Assembly (NCBI RefSeq): GCF_000378625.1
Contig: NZ_KB905161.1
Coordinates: forward strand, 58,244 to 122,243
Reading direction: 5' to 3'
Length of the DNA: 64,000 bases
From: Colwellia piezophila ATCC BAA-637
GTDB taxonomy: Bacteria > Pseudomonadota > Gammaproteobacteria > Enterobacterales > Alteromonadaceae
This document shows positions 28,936-37,705 of the stretch, one piece after another. The translations under genes and the position numbers were made by a program. How positions within the stretch are numbered: the stretch's first letter is position 1; each line of letters begins with the position of its first letter. Under the pieces are notes generated by a model. That model saw only the letters and a program-made list of their open reading frames with translations, was not told the origin of the DNA and did no database searches.

Positions 28936-29224
28936 TAAGACGTAAGAAACCATACCGTTTATTTTTACGTTTGACCAGAATAAATTAACAAAAAACACCA
29001 AAACGATTACATTTAATCACAAAGCTATTGAATTACAAGGGTATTTTATATGTTATTTTTTATATAAAAATGGGTATTTATATAATTATTTATCTATTTC
29101 TGTATAAATAAAATACGTATGCGCAGTAACTTTGGTTTTTTATTCACATATAACGAATAAAAAAACACTATTAAGAAGATGGGTGATTAATTGATTATTT
29201 TGGTTATTTATTTGATCTACGGAG

Positions 29225-29263
29225 AAAAAAAAGCTAATACCTATTGAGATAGATATTAGCTTT
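29225..29263 (-). terminator. pgi terminator
   Basis: AAAGCTAATA pairs with TATTAGCTTT; on the minus strand the stem is followed by a run of eight T. It is about 70 bp after the pgi stop. Confidence 0.8.
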
Positions 29264-29334
29264 GTTAAAGCAGTCAATATAGCTAACTAGCTGCTTTCTA
29301 TAAGTACAGGGTGAAGTAAGTTTACCTAACCGTA

Positions 29335-30978
29335 CTATTTTTTTGCGGCTTGATAAAACTTTAGTAAACTTGCTGTTGAGCAATCATGATTATCCGCGAT
29401 GTTATCCGTCTCTAGTTCAGTCTGAATTTCTGCCGCTAAACCTTTACCTAGCTCCACACCCCACTGATCAAAAGAACATATCTGTAAGATAATGCCCTGC
29501 ACAAATATCTTATGTTCATAAGCGGCAATCAAACCACCTAATGTCTTAGGGTCAATACGCTTTAATAAGATGGTATTGGTCGGTCTATTACCTTTATGGA
29601 CTTTATGCGGGGCAACTTTATCAATGTAATCTTGTGTACGGCCTTTGGCTTTTAAATCAGCACGGACTTGCTCTTCATTAACACCTGTCATTAACGCTTG
29701 TGTTTGTGCAAAGAAGTTTGCCATTAGCGTTTCATGATGGCCTTTTACCGGCGTAACACTGGCAACTGAACCAATAAAATCAGCTGGCACGACATTATTA
29801 CTTTGATGCAGGTATTGATAAAAAGCATGCTGACCATTAATACCTAGCTCGCCCCATATAGAAGGTACTGTCGGGTAATCAACTTCAATGCCATCCCAAG
29901 TTACCGATTTACCATTACTTTCCATTTCTGCTTGTTGTAAATAAGCGGTAAGCATATGCAAAGTTTGATCATAAGGTAAAATAGCTTGTGATTGAGAGCC
30001 AAGGAAAGTGGTATTCCAAACACTGATCAATGCTAAAATTGCAGGGAAGTTATCTTTTAATGGCGCATTACAGAAATGCTGATCCATATCATTCGCGCCG
30101 CTTAATAACTCTTTGAACTTGTCAAAACCCAAATCAAGCGCAATCGCTAAACCAATTGCTGACCATAAAGAAAAACGACCACCAACCCAATCCCACATAT
30201 CAAAGATATTTTCTTCTTTAATACCAAAAGCCATAGCATTGTCTTTATTAGCGGTTACCGCGACAAAATGTTTGCCGATAGAATTTTCATCAAAAGATGA
30301 ACTTGTTAACCATTGCATCGCCGTTTTAGCGTTGGTAATAGTTTCTGTGGTAGTAAAAGTTTTACTGGAAACGATAAACAGTACTTTTTCAGCGTTTAAC
30401 GGTCGTAATACCTCAACAATTTGCGCACCATCAACATTAGACACGTAATGTACATTCACGCTGCCATCACTGTAATGCTTTAAGGCTTCGGTGACCATTT
30501 GAGGGCCAAGATTAGAGCCACCAACGCCAATATTAACAATATCGGTAATGCGCTTTCCTGAATAACCTAACCATTTACCTTCGCGTACTTTCTTAACAAA
30601 AACTTCCATTTCGCCTAATTGCTTTTGTACATGCTCAGTAACGTTTTCTCCATCAATAATCAGCGGTTCATCACTTTGGCGACGTAAGGCCGTATGTAAT
30701 ACCGCGCGATCTTCAGTTTTATTTATTTTTTCACCAGCAAACATCTTAGCGCGCCAGTCACATACTTTTGTCTCTTCAGCCAAATCGAGCAATGCTTCAA
30801 TGGTTTCATCGTCGATTAAGTTCTTAGAATAATCTAATAACATATTGGGTAATTCAATAGAAAACTTGTTGAAACGGTCATTATCCTGAGCAAACAAGGT
30901 GTTCATGTGCTGAGATTTTTTATCTTGGGCAAGTTGCTGTAGCTTTTTCCAGCTAGCTAATGTTTGACGAGAAGACAT
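29335..30978 (-). CDS. pgi: Glucose-6-phosphate isomerase
   Basis: A 547-aa cytoplasmic enzyme interconverting fructose-6-P and glucose-6-P. Family motifs are present: NIGVGGSNLGPQMVTEAL, FIVSSKTFTTTET, DWVGGRFSLWSAIGLAIAL and GQHAFYQYLHQ. Length equals the E. coli enzyme (549). It is divergent from nagR with a NagR operator in the shared promoter region, so this central enzyme appears to be drawn into amino-sugar control, consistent with NagB producing fructose-6-P. Confidence 0.97.
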   Translation of the reverse strand: MSSRQTLASWKKLQQLAQDKKSQHMNTLFAQDNDRFNKFSIELPNMLLDYSKNLIDDETIEALLDLAEETKVCDWRAKMFAGEKINKTEDRAVLHTALRRQSDEPLIIDGENVTEHVQKQLGEMEVFVKKVREGKWLGYSGKRITDIVNIGVGGSNLGPQMVTEALKHYSDGSVNVHYVSNVDGAQIVEVLRPLNAEKVLFIVSSKTFTTTETITNAKTAMQWLTSSSFDENSIGKHFVAVTANKDNAMAFGIKEENIFDMWDWVGGRFSLWSAIGLAIALDLGFDKFKELLSGANDMDQHFCNAPLKDNFPAILALISVWNTTFLGSQSQAILPYDQTLHMLTAYLQQAEMESNGKSVTWDGIEVDYPTVPSIWGELGINGQHAFYQYLHQSNNVVPADFIGSVASVTPVKGHHETLMANFFAQTQALMTGVNEEQVRADLKAKGRTQDYIDKVAPHKVHKGNRPTNTILLKRIDPKTLGGLIAAYEHKIFVQGIILQICSFDQWGVELGKGLAAEIQTELETDNIADNHDCSTASLLKFYQAAKK

Positions 30979-31080
30979 TCTAATTCCTATAGTTTATGAG
31001 ACACGATTACCGACACTACATCCTAGTGAACCTGAGTATAAGCTCCATTTAACCGTTATGTCATGTTAAATATCCATGGT

Positions 31081-31109
31081 ACCCTATAAAAAAATGACAG
31101 CGCTGTCAA
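31081..31109. promoter_or_regulatory. NagR operator between pgi and nagR
   Basis: Core TGACAGCGCTGTCA at 31095-31108. Toward pgi, TTGACA (31104-31109) has weak -10 candidates TAGGGT (17 bp) or TATAGG (15 bp). Toward nagR the site lies about 125 bp upstream of the ATG, so autoregulation is possible but less certain. Confidence 0.72.
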
Positions 31110-31228
31110 TTGATCATGTCTGGGTCAATACGTAAAAGCAGGTAGATAACTACGGATTGGCTATGTAATAATAACAAAATGACAGGTAATGCCAGTCGTT
31201 AATAATAATAATAACAGGGTTACAGCTG

Positions 31229-32257
31229 ATGAAATCAACAATAAATGACGTAGCAAAAAAAGCCGGTGTATCAATAAAAACGGTATCACGAGTCATTAAT
31301 AATGAGGCGTCTGTTCGCCAGTTAACTCGAGAGAAAGTACAACTGGCTGTAGAGCAACTGAACTACCAACCTAACTTGTCTGCCCGTAATTTAGCCGGTG
31401 CCAAGTCCTACTCCCTTGCTTATATTTACGATAATCCCAATGCGTATTATATTATTGACATGCAAGAAGGAATTTTGTCTGCTTGTAAGAAGCAAGGCTT
31501 TGAGTTACTTATCCATCCTTGTAATGCAAGTAATAAAGATGTTACTACCGAGGTGGTTAACATGGTTAAGCAGGCGCGTATTGCCGGTTTAATTTTGACT
31601 CCACCTTTATCTGAAATGCCTGAGTTTGTAAAATCACTGGTAGATCTTGATGTTAAGGTGGTTCGTATTATGTCTGGCGATGTCGCCCCTGATGATCTCA
31701 GCCCTTGTGTAATGGTCAATGATAGAGATGCCGCGCAAACCATTACTCAACACCTTATCGACTTGGGCCATACCAACATCGCTTTTATTGCTGGTGATGC
31801 AGAACATATGTCGACGATAGAACGTTATAAAGGTTATAGAAGAGCACTAAAAGCCAGTGACATAGATTTTAACAAAGACCTTGTCATTGAGGGTGAGTAT
31901 TCATTTGATTCTGGCGTCAGTGGTGCAAAAAAATTGATGGCTGAGCAAAGTAAAACCATCCGACCTACCGCTATATTTTCTTGTAATGATGAAATAGCTG
32001 CCGGAGCGTTATTTTCCGCCCGATTAATGAATATATCAGTCCCTGAGCAATTATCGATTGTCGGTTTTGAAAACAGTCCATTTTCACGTCAAACTTGGCC
32101 TAAGCTTACCACGGCAGATCAGCCAAACAGTCAAATTGCAGAAGACGCTGCCAACTTACTTATCAGCCAACTGCGCAAGCAAAACAAACCACTAATGATT
32201 AGTAAATATGTGCCAAAGCTTATTGTCAGAGATTCAACGGCGCAGTGCTTAAGTTAA
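31229..32257 (+). CDS. nagR: LacI-family regulator of N-acetylglucosamine use, NagR
   Basis: A 342-aa repressor. It has an N-terminal LacI helix-turn-helix (TINDVAKKAGVSIKTVSRVINNEASVRQLTREKVQLAVEQLNYQPNLSARNLAG) and a periplasmic-binding-like effector domain (SYSLAYIYDNP...IFSCNDEIAAGALFSARLMNISVPEQLSIVGFENSPFSRQTWPKLTTADQP). It shares an operator region with pgi and sits in the nag island, and the palindromic operators with a central CG step suit a LacI protein. The inducer in Shewanella NagR is GlcNAc-6-P; here that is inferred. Confidence 0.9.
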   Translation: MKSTINDVAKKAGVSIKTVSRVINNEASVRQLTREKVQLAVEQLNYQPNLSARNLAGAKSYSLAYIYDNPNAYYIIDMQEGILSACKKQGFELLIHPCNASNKDVTTEVVNMVKQARIAGLILTPPLSEMPEFVKSLVDLDVKVVRIMSGDVAPDDLSPCVMVNDRDAAQTITQHLIDLGHTNIAFIAGDAEHMSTIERYKGYRRALKASDIDFNKDLVIEGEYSFDSGVSGAKKLMAEQSKTIRPTAIFSCNDEIAAGALFSARLMNISVPEQLSIVGFENSPFSRQTWPKLTTADQPNSQIAEDAANLLISQLRKQNKPLMISKYVPKLIVRDSTAQCLS

Positions 32258-32359
32258 TACGGGCTGATGCGGTGGATGAGAAGTACTAAACTTTACACTA
32301 ACTATAAAGAAGATTTTTGACTGGTACTATTGAGAGTTTTCTGGGGATTAACCCAAGCC

Positions 32360-32515
32360 TTATTTAAGCTTGAAAGATTCATTTATCTTTTTCATTTTTT
32401 TGCTGTAGTTTAAATGTGCTTTCCTTGCTGCAAAAATAAAAACACTAACTACAACACTAATTGAGAGGATCAAAATAGTAGGTTCTTGCAGTAGTGTGCT
32501 ACTCATCCATTCCAT
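32360..32515 (-). CDS. Small membrane protein (51 aa), hypothetical
   Basis: A short frame not matching any family I know. It starts MEWMSSTLLQEPTILIL, has one strong hydrophobic segment (ILILSISVVVSVFIFAA, about residues 14-30), then a basic tail with KK pairs ending NESFKLK. A good ribosome binding site (AAGGAAAG) is 5-6 bp before the ATG at 32515. Predicted as an inner-membrane peptide with the basic end inside. It stands alone between convergent nagR and the distal rraB on the same strand. Confidence 0.55.
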   Translation of the reverse strand: MEWMSSTLLQEPTILILSISVVVSVFIFAARKAHLNYSKKMKKINESFKLK

Positions 32516-32768
32516 GGTTTACTTTCCTTAGTATCTAAATTCCTTGAAGTTTACGGCGACTTCTCATAGCCTTCAACTAAATGCATTCGATTTACTGTAG
32601 CACAAGACTAATAAAAGTGAACAATAAGATAATTTGTACAAATATCCAAGGGCTACTACTTAATAAATTAGGTTTAGTTAAGAAGTCCTAAACCGGCCTT
32701 TTTCTTTAATAACTAACTACCTATTTAAGCGACTTTTCCTGACTATGCTGCACTGCTATTTCTCAAGG

Positions 32769-33119
32769 TTATTCCTCGAAGTAAGTACCCCAACCATCAT
32801 AATCAACACCACATTTATTAGCCAACTCAAACATAACCTGAGTTTCTTTTTTGATTAATGCCACATCTAACATCTGCTCTGTGACTATATCAAAAGCGAA
32901 AACTTTATCACCATTTTCCAATTCTGCTTCTTCTGGATCTTCAATCTCTAAACCAAGCTTAAAAGCCGCGATTGCTGCTTTTTCCAATAAATCAAAATCG
33001 CTACTAGCAAAGTGGTGCTCGATGGTGTGATAAACCTCATCATTAGTACCATCTTCAAGCAGTTCACCAACTAACATTTCAGTATGGCTAAACCAGTGTT
33101 GTAACTCTTCATTAATCAT
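32769..33119 (-). CDS. rraB: Regulator of ribonuclease E activity B
   Basis: A 116-aa acidic cytoplasmic protein that in E. coli binds the C-terminal region of RNase E and modulates degradosome activity. The conserved core is clear: GELLEDGTNDEVYHTIEHHFASSDFDLLEKAAIAAFKLGLEIEDPEE, and the ending LANKCGVDYDGWGTYFE is almost identical to E. coli RraB. Standalone gene on the minus strand. Confidence 0.93.
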   Translation of the reverse strand: MINEELQHWFSHTEMLVGELLEDGTNDEVYHTIEHHFASSDFDLLEKAAIAAFKLGLEIEDPEEAELENGDKVFAFDIVTEQMLDVALIKKETQVMFELANKCGVDYDGWGTYFEE

Positions 33120-33178
33120 TATATTACCTATTTATATTCCTAGTTAAATACCGAGTAAAATTCCCTGTAACCACAGCG

Positions 33179-33922
33179 TTATTTATTATGGTAAGCCGCC
33201 GCTTCAATTGATAATTGCTCAATTTTATTAGACATTAATTTATGGACTTCATTTACTGTTGAGCGCAGGTTTTCTCGTTTTGCATCATTAAGGTCAATAG
33301 GGTCAAGAAATTCAATAATAATTTTACCATTGTCCCATCGGTTTAACTGAATAGTGCCGTGCTGGTTACTCGTACAAACAGGAACAACAGGCACTCCTGC
33401 TTGTATGGCAGTACGAAAAGCGCCCGTTTTTAACGGCAATAAACCCCGACCTCGGCTACGTGTTCCCTCAGGAAACATCCAGATAGAAATCTTATCACGT
33501 TTTATTTTATCTGCGGTTAATTGAATAGTACCCATTGCTTTATTACTATTTTGACGATCAATGAGGATATTACCGGTTAGCCAGTACATTTGTCCGAAAA
33601 TGGGGATCCACTTCAAGCTTTTTTTACCAACACTGACCGTGCCAGGCAATACAGCATTAGCAACGGTAAAAAGATCATAGCTGTTTTGATGATTTGACAA
33701 CCAAACCACAGGACCGATATTTTTAACAGACTCAGGAATTCTTACTTCTATTTCGACACCCAATAATTTAGGGATTTTCCCTAAAAATCTGGCCGTATGG
33801 TAAACGTTATCACGATGAAAAGGACGCAATAAACAATAGAAAATAGAAATAGTACAAATGATGACTAGCGCCAAAGTCATTAAAAAAACGCGTAATACAG
33901 CTAACAAAGAAAGCTCCCACAT
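33179..33922 (-). CDS. plsC: 1-acylglycerol-3-phosphate O-acyltransferase (PlsC-like)
   Basis: A 247-aa inner-membrane acyltransferase making phosphatidic acid from lysophosphatidic acid. It has N-terminal hydrophobic segments, the catalytic HX4D as NHQNSYD, the acceptor motif FPEGTRSRGRGLLPLKTGAF, and a VPVVPV motif. Length is typical of PlsC (245). A second, more divergent PlsC-superfamily gene lies at 59340, so this is the better candidate for housekeeping PlsC. Confidence 0.88.
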   Translation of the reverse strand: MWELSLLAVLRVFLMTLALVIICTISIFYCLLRPFHRDNVYHTARFLGKIPKLLGVEIEVRIPESVKNIGPVVWLSNHQNSYDLFTVANAVLPGTVSVGKKSLKWIPIFGQMYWLTGNILIDRQNSNKAMGTIQLTADKIKRDKISIWMFPEGTRSRGRGLLPLKTGAFRTAIQAGVPVVPVCTSNQHGTIQLNRWDNGKIIIEFLDPIDLNDAKRENLRSTVNEVHKLMSNKIEQLSIEAAAYHNK

Positions 33923-34087
33923 TGGTAGCTAAAAGAAGATTACTGGCGAGTATACAGAAAAACCAAATAATAGGGTAAAGCTATTATTTATTTTGTTTAG
34001 AAAGGTGTCATTGATGTCAGAAAAAACGGTTAAAGCCGTGTTTGTTATACTTTACACCGCTTTAATCGAATTTTCTTGTTCGACCAG

Positions 34088-34858
34088 TTAACCGGTTAGA
34101 TTATTTAACATGTAACCTTGACCCCAAACCGTTTCAATTTGGTTTTTCTTCATACCTGCTAGCGTCAATTTCTCGCGTAATTGCGACATTCTGACATCAA
34201 GGGTGCGCTCTACACCGTTGTAAACACGTTTTAGCAAAGTGCTATAAAGATGGTCACGAGATAAAATCTTACCTTGATGTTCGAGTAAAGATTTCAATAA
34301 GTTGAACTCGAAGGTTGTTAGCTTAACAACCGCACCGTTGATAAAACACTTTTGTGATTTAGGCTGTAAACAGACATCTCCTAACGTTAAGCTTGCTAGT
34401 TCAACCTGCTTCACTTTATTACTCTGACGGTGAAATAAAGCTTCAATACGCATCATTAAAATTCGACTATTCATTGGTTTAAGCAAATAATCATCCGCGC
34501 CTAAGGTAAAAGCATCAACATGTTCTTGCTCACTATTCTTACTCGATACGATAAAGAGAAAACCATCAAATAATGCGCGTAAATCACGAATAGTTAACAA
34601 TTGTTCACTATCAGCCAACCCGATGTCAAAAATGATCATATGGGGTCTATTTTCAACCAAATAGCTTCTTAATTCTTGGCTTAGCGTCTCACTAGTGCGA
34701 ATTTTTGTAGTTTGATAACTAGCGTGATTATCATCCATTAAGAATACTTTACTTAAGTAACTATCATTTTCAATCAGTAATAATTTTTTCTGTGATTGAA
34801 TATTCTGATTTATTTCAAGTGGTTGTGTATTTTTAACAAGTTCTATACTTGACGGCAT
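34088..34858 (-). CDS. OmpR/PhoB-family response regulator, orphan
   Basis: A 256-aa two-domain regulator. A 24-residue extra N terminus precedes a receiver domain with acidic pocket LLIEND (30-32), phosphoacceptor D78 in IIFDIG and K127 in LLKPMNSR, then an OmpR-type winged helix (LTTFEFNLLKSLLEHQGKILSRDHLYSTLL...RTLDVRMSQLREKL...VWGQGYML). One of the usual metal-binding acidic residues (PhoB D10) is Asn31 here. No histidine kinase gene adjoins it. Ribosome binding site AGGAG precedes the ATG. Confidence 0.88.
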   Translation of the reverse strand: MPSSIELVKNTQPLEINQNIQSQKKLLLIENDSYLSKVFLMDDNHASYQTTKIRTSETLSQELRSYLVENRPHMIIFDIGLADSEQLLTIRDLRALFDGFLFIVSSKNSEQEHVDAFTLGADDYLLKPMNSRILMMRIEALFHRQSNKVKQVELASLTLGDVCLQPKSQKCFINGAVVKLTTFEFNLLKSLLEHQGKILSRDHLYSTLLKRVYNGVERTLDVRMSQLREKLTLAGMKKNQIETVWGQGYMLNNLTG

Positions 34859-34976
34859 AACAGACTCCTATATGAAACGACTTTGATTAATAAGTAAATT
34901 ATAAAATCAAAAACGATTAAAGACTGTAATAGGTCGTAACAGGAGTGTAACAACTTGCACTCATGTTATTAAAGCG

Positions 34977-36080
34977 TTAAACGCCGCGGTTGGTAAAGTA
35001 TAAAAAATTATGGGGGATGATGCTCAATTGAACATGTTGCTTTAATGAAAGTGCTATATCGCTGTATAAGCTTAACTTACTAAATGCTAATGACTGGTCA
35101 GTTGAAGGGCTATCAATGTTACTTAGTGAGTAATGATAGCCTTGCTCTGTAACACTGATATAGTCAACTTGTGCATTGGGTTTGGTATTGGTATTGGTAT
35201 TGGTATCGCTATTTTCATCGACTAGCGTGTTAAGTATTAATTGTGAAGGTTTCACCAATAAATGTACTTTACTGAACTGTGTACCGTGCTCAGCTGATAT
35301 ATCCAGATTCCCTAACAGACTTTGCGCGCCATTTTCATCAACGTTACAAGGTAACCAGCTGCCCAGTTGCAGAAAGTCAGCGACTTGATAGCTATTAGGC
35401 GCTTGGCAAATAATACTCGGCGTATCAAACTGTAATAGTTTACCTTGCGCCATTACCGCCATTTTATCCGCGAAAGTAAATACTTCATCTTTGTTATGAG
35501 TGACAAAGATGGCGGTCATATCAAACTGCTTTAAAAGCTGCCTTATTTCTACCATCAATTCATTTCTAAGACGCGCATCAATATTTGAAAAAGGCTCATC
35601 AAGCAGTAATAATTTTGGTTTTGGCGCTAACGCCCTCGCTATTGCTACCCGCTGCTGTTGGCCACCAGAGAGTTGATGAATATAACTATTTTGATAGTCG
35701 TTGAGCTTTAAGATGGTCAGCAAGCTATCAATTTGTTGTTGTTGCTCTGTTTGAGTGAGCTGAGCGATACCAAAAGCAATATTCTCTTTAACCGTCAAAT
35801 GCGGAAAGAGTGCGTAATCTTGAAAAATCATACCGACCTGACGATTTTCTGCCGGTACGTAGTGCTGCTTGTCACTCAGCACTTTACCATCAATGACTAT
35901 TTGCCCTGTACTTGGCTTACTAAAACCTGCAATAGCATTCAACAAGGTTGTTTTACCGCAACCACTGGCGCCAACGAGTCCTAATATATCACCAGCATTG
36001 AGCGTTAAATCCAACGAAGATAAAACCTCTTTATCTTGTAATTTAACAGAGAGTTGCTGGATAGATAATAACGCGGTCAT
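34977..36080 (-). CDS. fbpC: Ferric iron ABC transporter ATPase FbpC
   Basis: A 367-aa ATPase powering Fe(III) import. Walker A GASGCGKTT, Q loop FQDYALFPHLTVKENIAFG, signature LSGGQQQRVAIARALAP and Walker B LLLLDEPFSNID are intact. A C-terminal regulatory TOBE-like region follows, interrupted by a Thr/Asn repeat (NTNTNTN) coded by a tandem hexanucleotide at 35183-35206. It overlaps fbpB by 4 bp, so translation is likely coupled. Confidence 0.93.
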   Translation of the reverse strand: MTALLSIQQLSVKLQDKEVLSSLDLTLNAGDILGLVGASGCGKTTLLNAIAGFSKPSTGQIVIDGKVLSDKQHYVPAENRQVGMIFQDYALFPHLTVKENIAFGIAQLTQTEQQQQIDSLLTILKLNDYQNSYIHQLSGGQQQRVAIARALAPKPKLLLLDEPFSNIDARLRNELMVEIRQLLKQFDMTAIFVTHNKDEVFTFADKMAVMAQGKLLQFDTPSIICQAPNSYQVADFLQLGSWLPCNVDENGAQSLLGNLDISAEHGTQFSKVHLLVKPSQLILNTLVDENSDTNTNTNTKPNAQVDYISVTEQGYHYSLSNIDSPSTDQSLAFSKLSLYSDIALSLKQHVQLSIIPHNFLYFTNRGV

Positions 36081-37705
36081 ACTTCTTCCTTGCTCTTATT
36101 CAGTAGCACTATAGGTAACAAGCCAAATAAGACGATCAGGATTGCCCCTAATGCGCCTTGCTCGAGCATTTCATCAGAAATAAGCTGATAAATTTGGCTA
36201 CTCAAGGTTTCAAAATTAAAGGGTCGTAATAATAATACTGCCGGCAATTCTTTCATTGCTTCAACAAACACTAACAACCACGCCACCACTATGGTGGGAG
36301 TTAAAATAGGTAAGTGTACCTTAGTCAAACTACCCGTTAAATTAACGCCTAATGATGCCGGCGCATAATCTAAGGATTGTGGAATTTGCTTTATACCACT
36401 AATGATAGTGCCGTTCGCGATAGCAGAAAAGCGCACTACCAATGCAAAGATAATAGCAAACAATGAACCCGATAAGATTAACCCTGGCGCGGCGAAGCCT
36501 AAAAACTCAGCAACACCATTCAGCCAATGATCAATAGGGCCTAACGTTGATAACATTGCCATTGCTAGGACAGTGCCCGGTATCGCATAACCAAAACCAG
36601 AAATCTGCTGTGGCAGCTGACGATATTTATCGCTGTGTAAGCGCTGATATAAGCCTAAGGATAAAGCGATAAGCACCGCAACGGTCGCAGCAATCACTGA
36701 TATCTTTAAAGAGTTTATACCCGTAGAGATTAACACTGATAATTGTGCAACATTACTGTATTCAACTGCCATCACAATTAGCAGAGCTAATGGGAGTAAA
36801 AAACCAAAAATGACCAATGCCCAACAAAAAAAACTGGCCATAACTTGCTGGCTTGAAGACAGCTTAATTAGCTCACGTTGTAAATTAGGCCGAGCACTTT
36901 GATGGCGCAATCCGGCCCTACTTCGCTGTTCAGCTAGCACGACAAATAAGACCAGTAACATTAAAACACTCGCTAAAGCATTTGCCGCGCCCAAATCACC
37001 ATAACCAAGCCAAGTATCATATATCGCGGTTGTTAACGTGTGCACTGAGAAATATTGCACGGTCGCAAAATCGGCTAAGGTCTCCATTAACACTAAGCTT
37101 GCCGCAACGGCAATTGCCGGCCTTGCCAACGGCAGTGCCACTTTAAAAAAACTCTGTTTTGCGGTTAAGCCCAGTAATCGACTGGCTCGAATTAGGTTTT
37201 GATCTTGTTGTTCAAAAGCGCCACGGGTGAGCATATAAATATAAGGAAATAACACTAACGCCAACATTAATGCTGCGCCAGGCAGTGTACGAATATCAAA
37301 AAACCAGTAGTCGTTTGGTGATTGCCAACCAAACCATGTACGAAGGCTACGTTGTACTGGGCCAGCATAGTCAAATAAATCGGTGTAAAGGTAAGCCACT
37401 AGATAGGCAGGCATTGCTAAAGGTAACAGTAGTAGCCAACGTAATTGCTTCTTAAAAACAATATCTGTTTGGGTGATAATTGCAGCGCTCAACACGCCAA
37501 AAATTAAAGAGAGTAGCACCACTAAAAAGGCGAGTATTACGGTATTTTCTAGGTACGTTGGTAGTACTGTTTGCCATAAATGAGCAAACAGTTGCGTTGA
37601 TGCGCTAATACCACCGACTAGCATAACGAGCACTGGTACCATTAGTACCAGTGCAATTAAATAGCTAGAGTACGTCCATGTTTTACTGTTATGCAGTGCT
37701 ATCAC
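36077..37705 (-). CDS. fbpB: Ferric iron ABC transporter permease FbpB
   Basis: A 542-aa inner-membrane permease containing two fused binding-protein-dependent transport domains, about 12 hydrophobic segments, as in FbpB/SfuB. EAA-type loops are visible near RASRLLGLTAKQSFFKVALPLARPAI and YAPASLGVNLTGSLTKVHLPILTP. Four-base overlaps with both fbpA and fbpC make a tight three-gene operon. Confidence 0.94.
   Translation of the reverse strand: MIALHNSKTWTYSSYLIALVLMVPVLVMLVGGISASTQLFAHLWQTVLPTYLENTVILAFLVVLLSLIFGVLSAAIITQTDIVFKKQLRWLLLLPLAMPAYLVAYLYTDLFDYAGPVQRSLRTWFGWQSPNDYWFFDIRTLPGAALMLALVLFPYIYMLTRGAFEQQDQNLIRASRLLGLTAKQSFFKVALPLARPAIAVAASLVLMETLADFATVQYFSVHTLTTAIYDTWLGYGDLGAANALASVLMLLVLFVVLAEQRSRAGLRHQSARPNLQRELIKLSSSQQVMASFFCWALVIFGFLLPLALLIVMAVEYSNVAQLSVLISTGINSLKISVIAATVAVLIALSLGLYQRLHSDKYRQLPQQISGFGYAIPGTVLAMAMLSTLGPIDHWLNGVAEFLGFAAPGLILSGSLFAIIFALVVRFSAIANGTIISGIKQIPQSLDYAPASLGVNLTGSLTKVHLPILTPTIVVAWLLVFVEAMKELPAVLLLRPFNFETLSSQIYQLISDEMLEQGALGAILIVLFGLLPIVLLNKSKEEV

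Noticed and set aside
29112-29122. AATACGTATGC upstream of the TonB receptor resembling the pulA palindrome
   Set aside because: Symmetry covers only eight bases and it lies far from the start; likely chance in AT-rich DNA.
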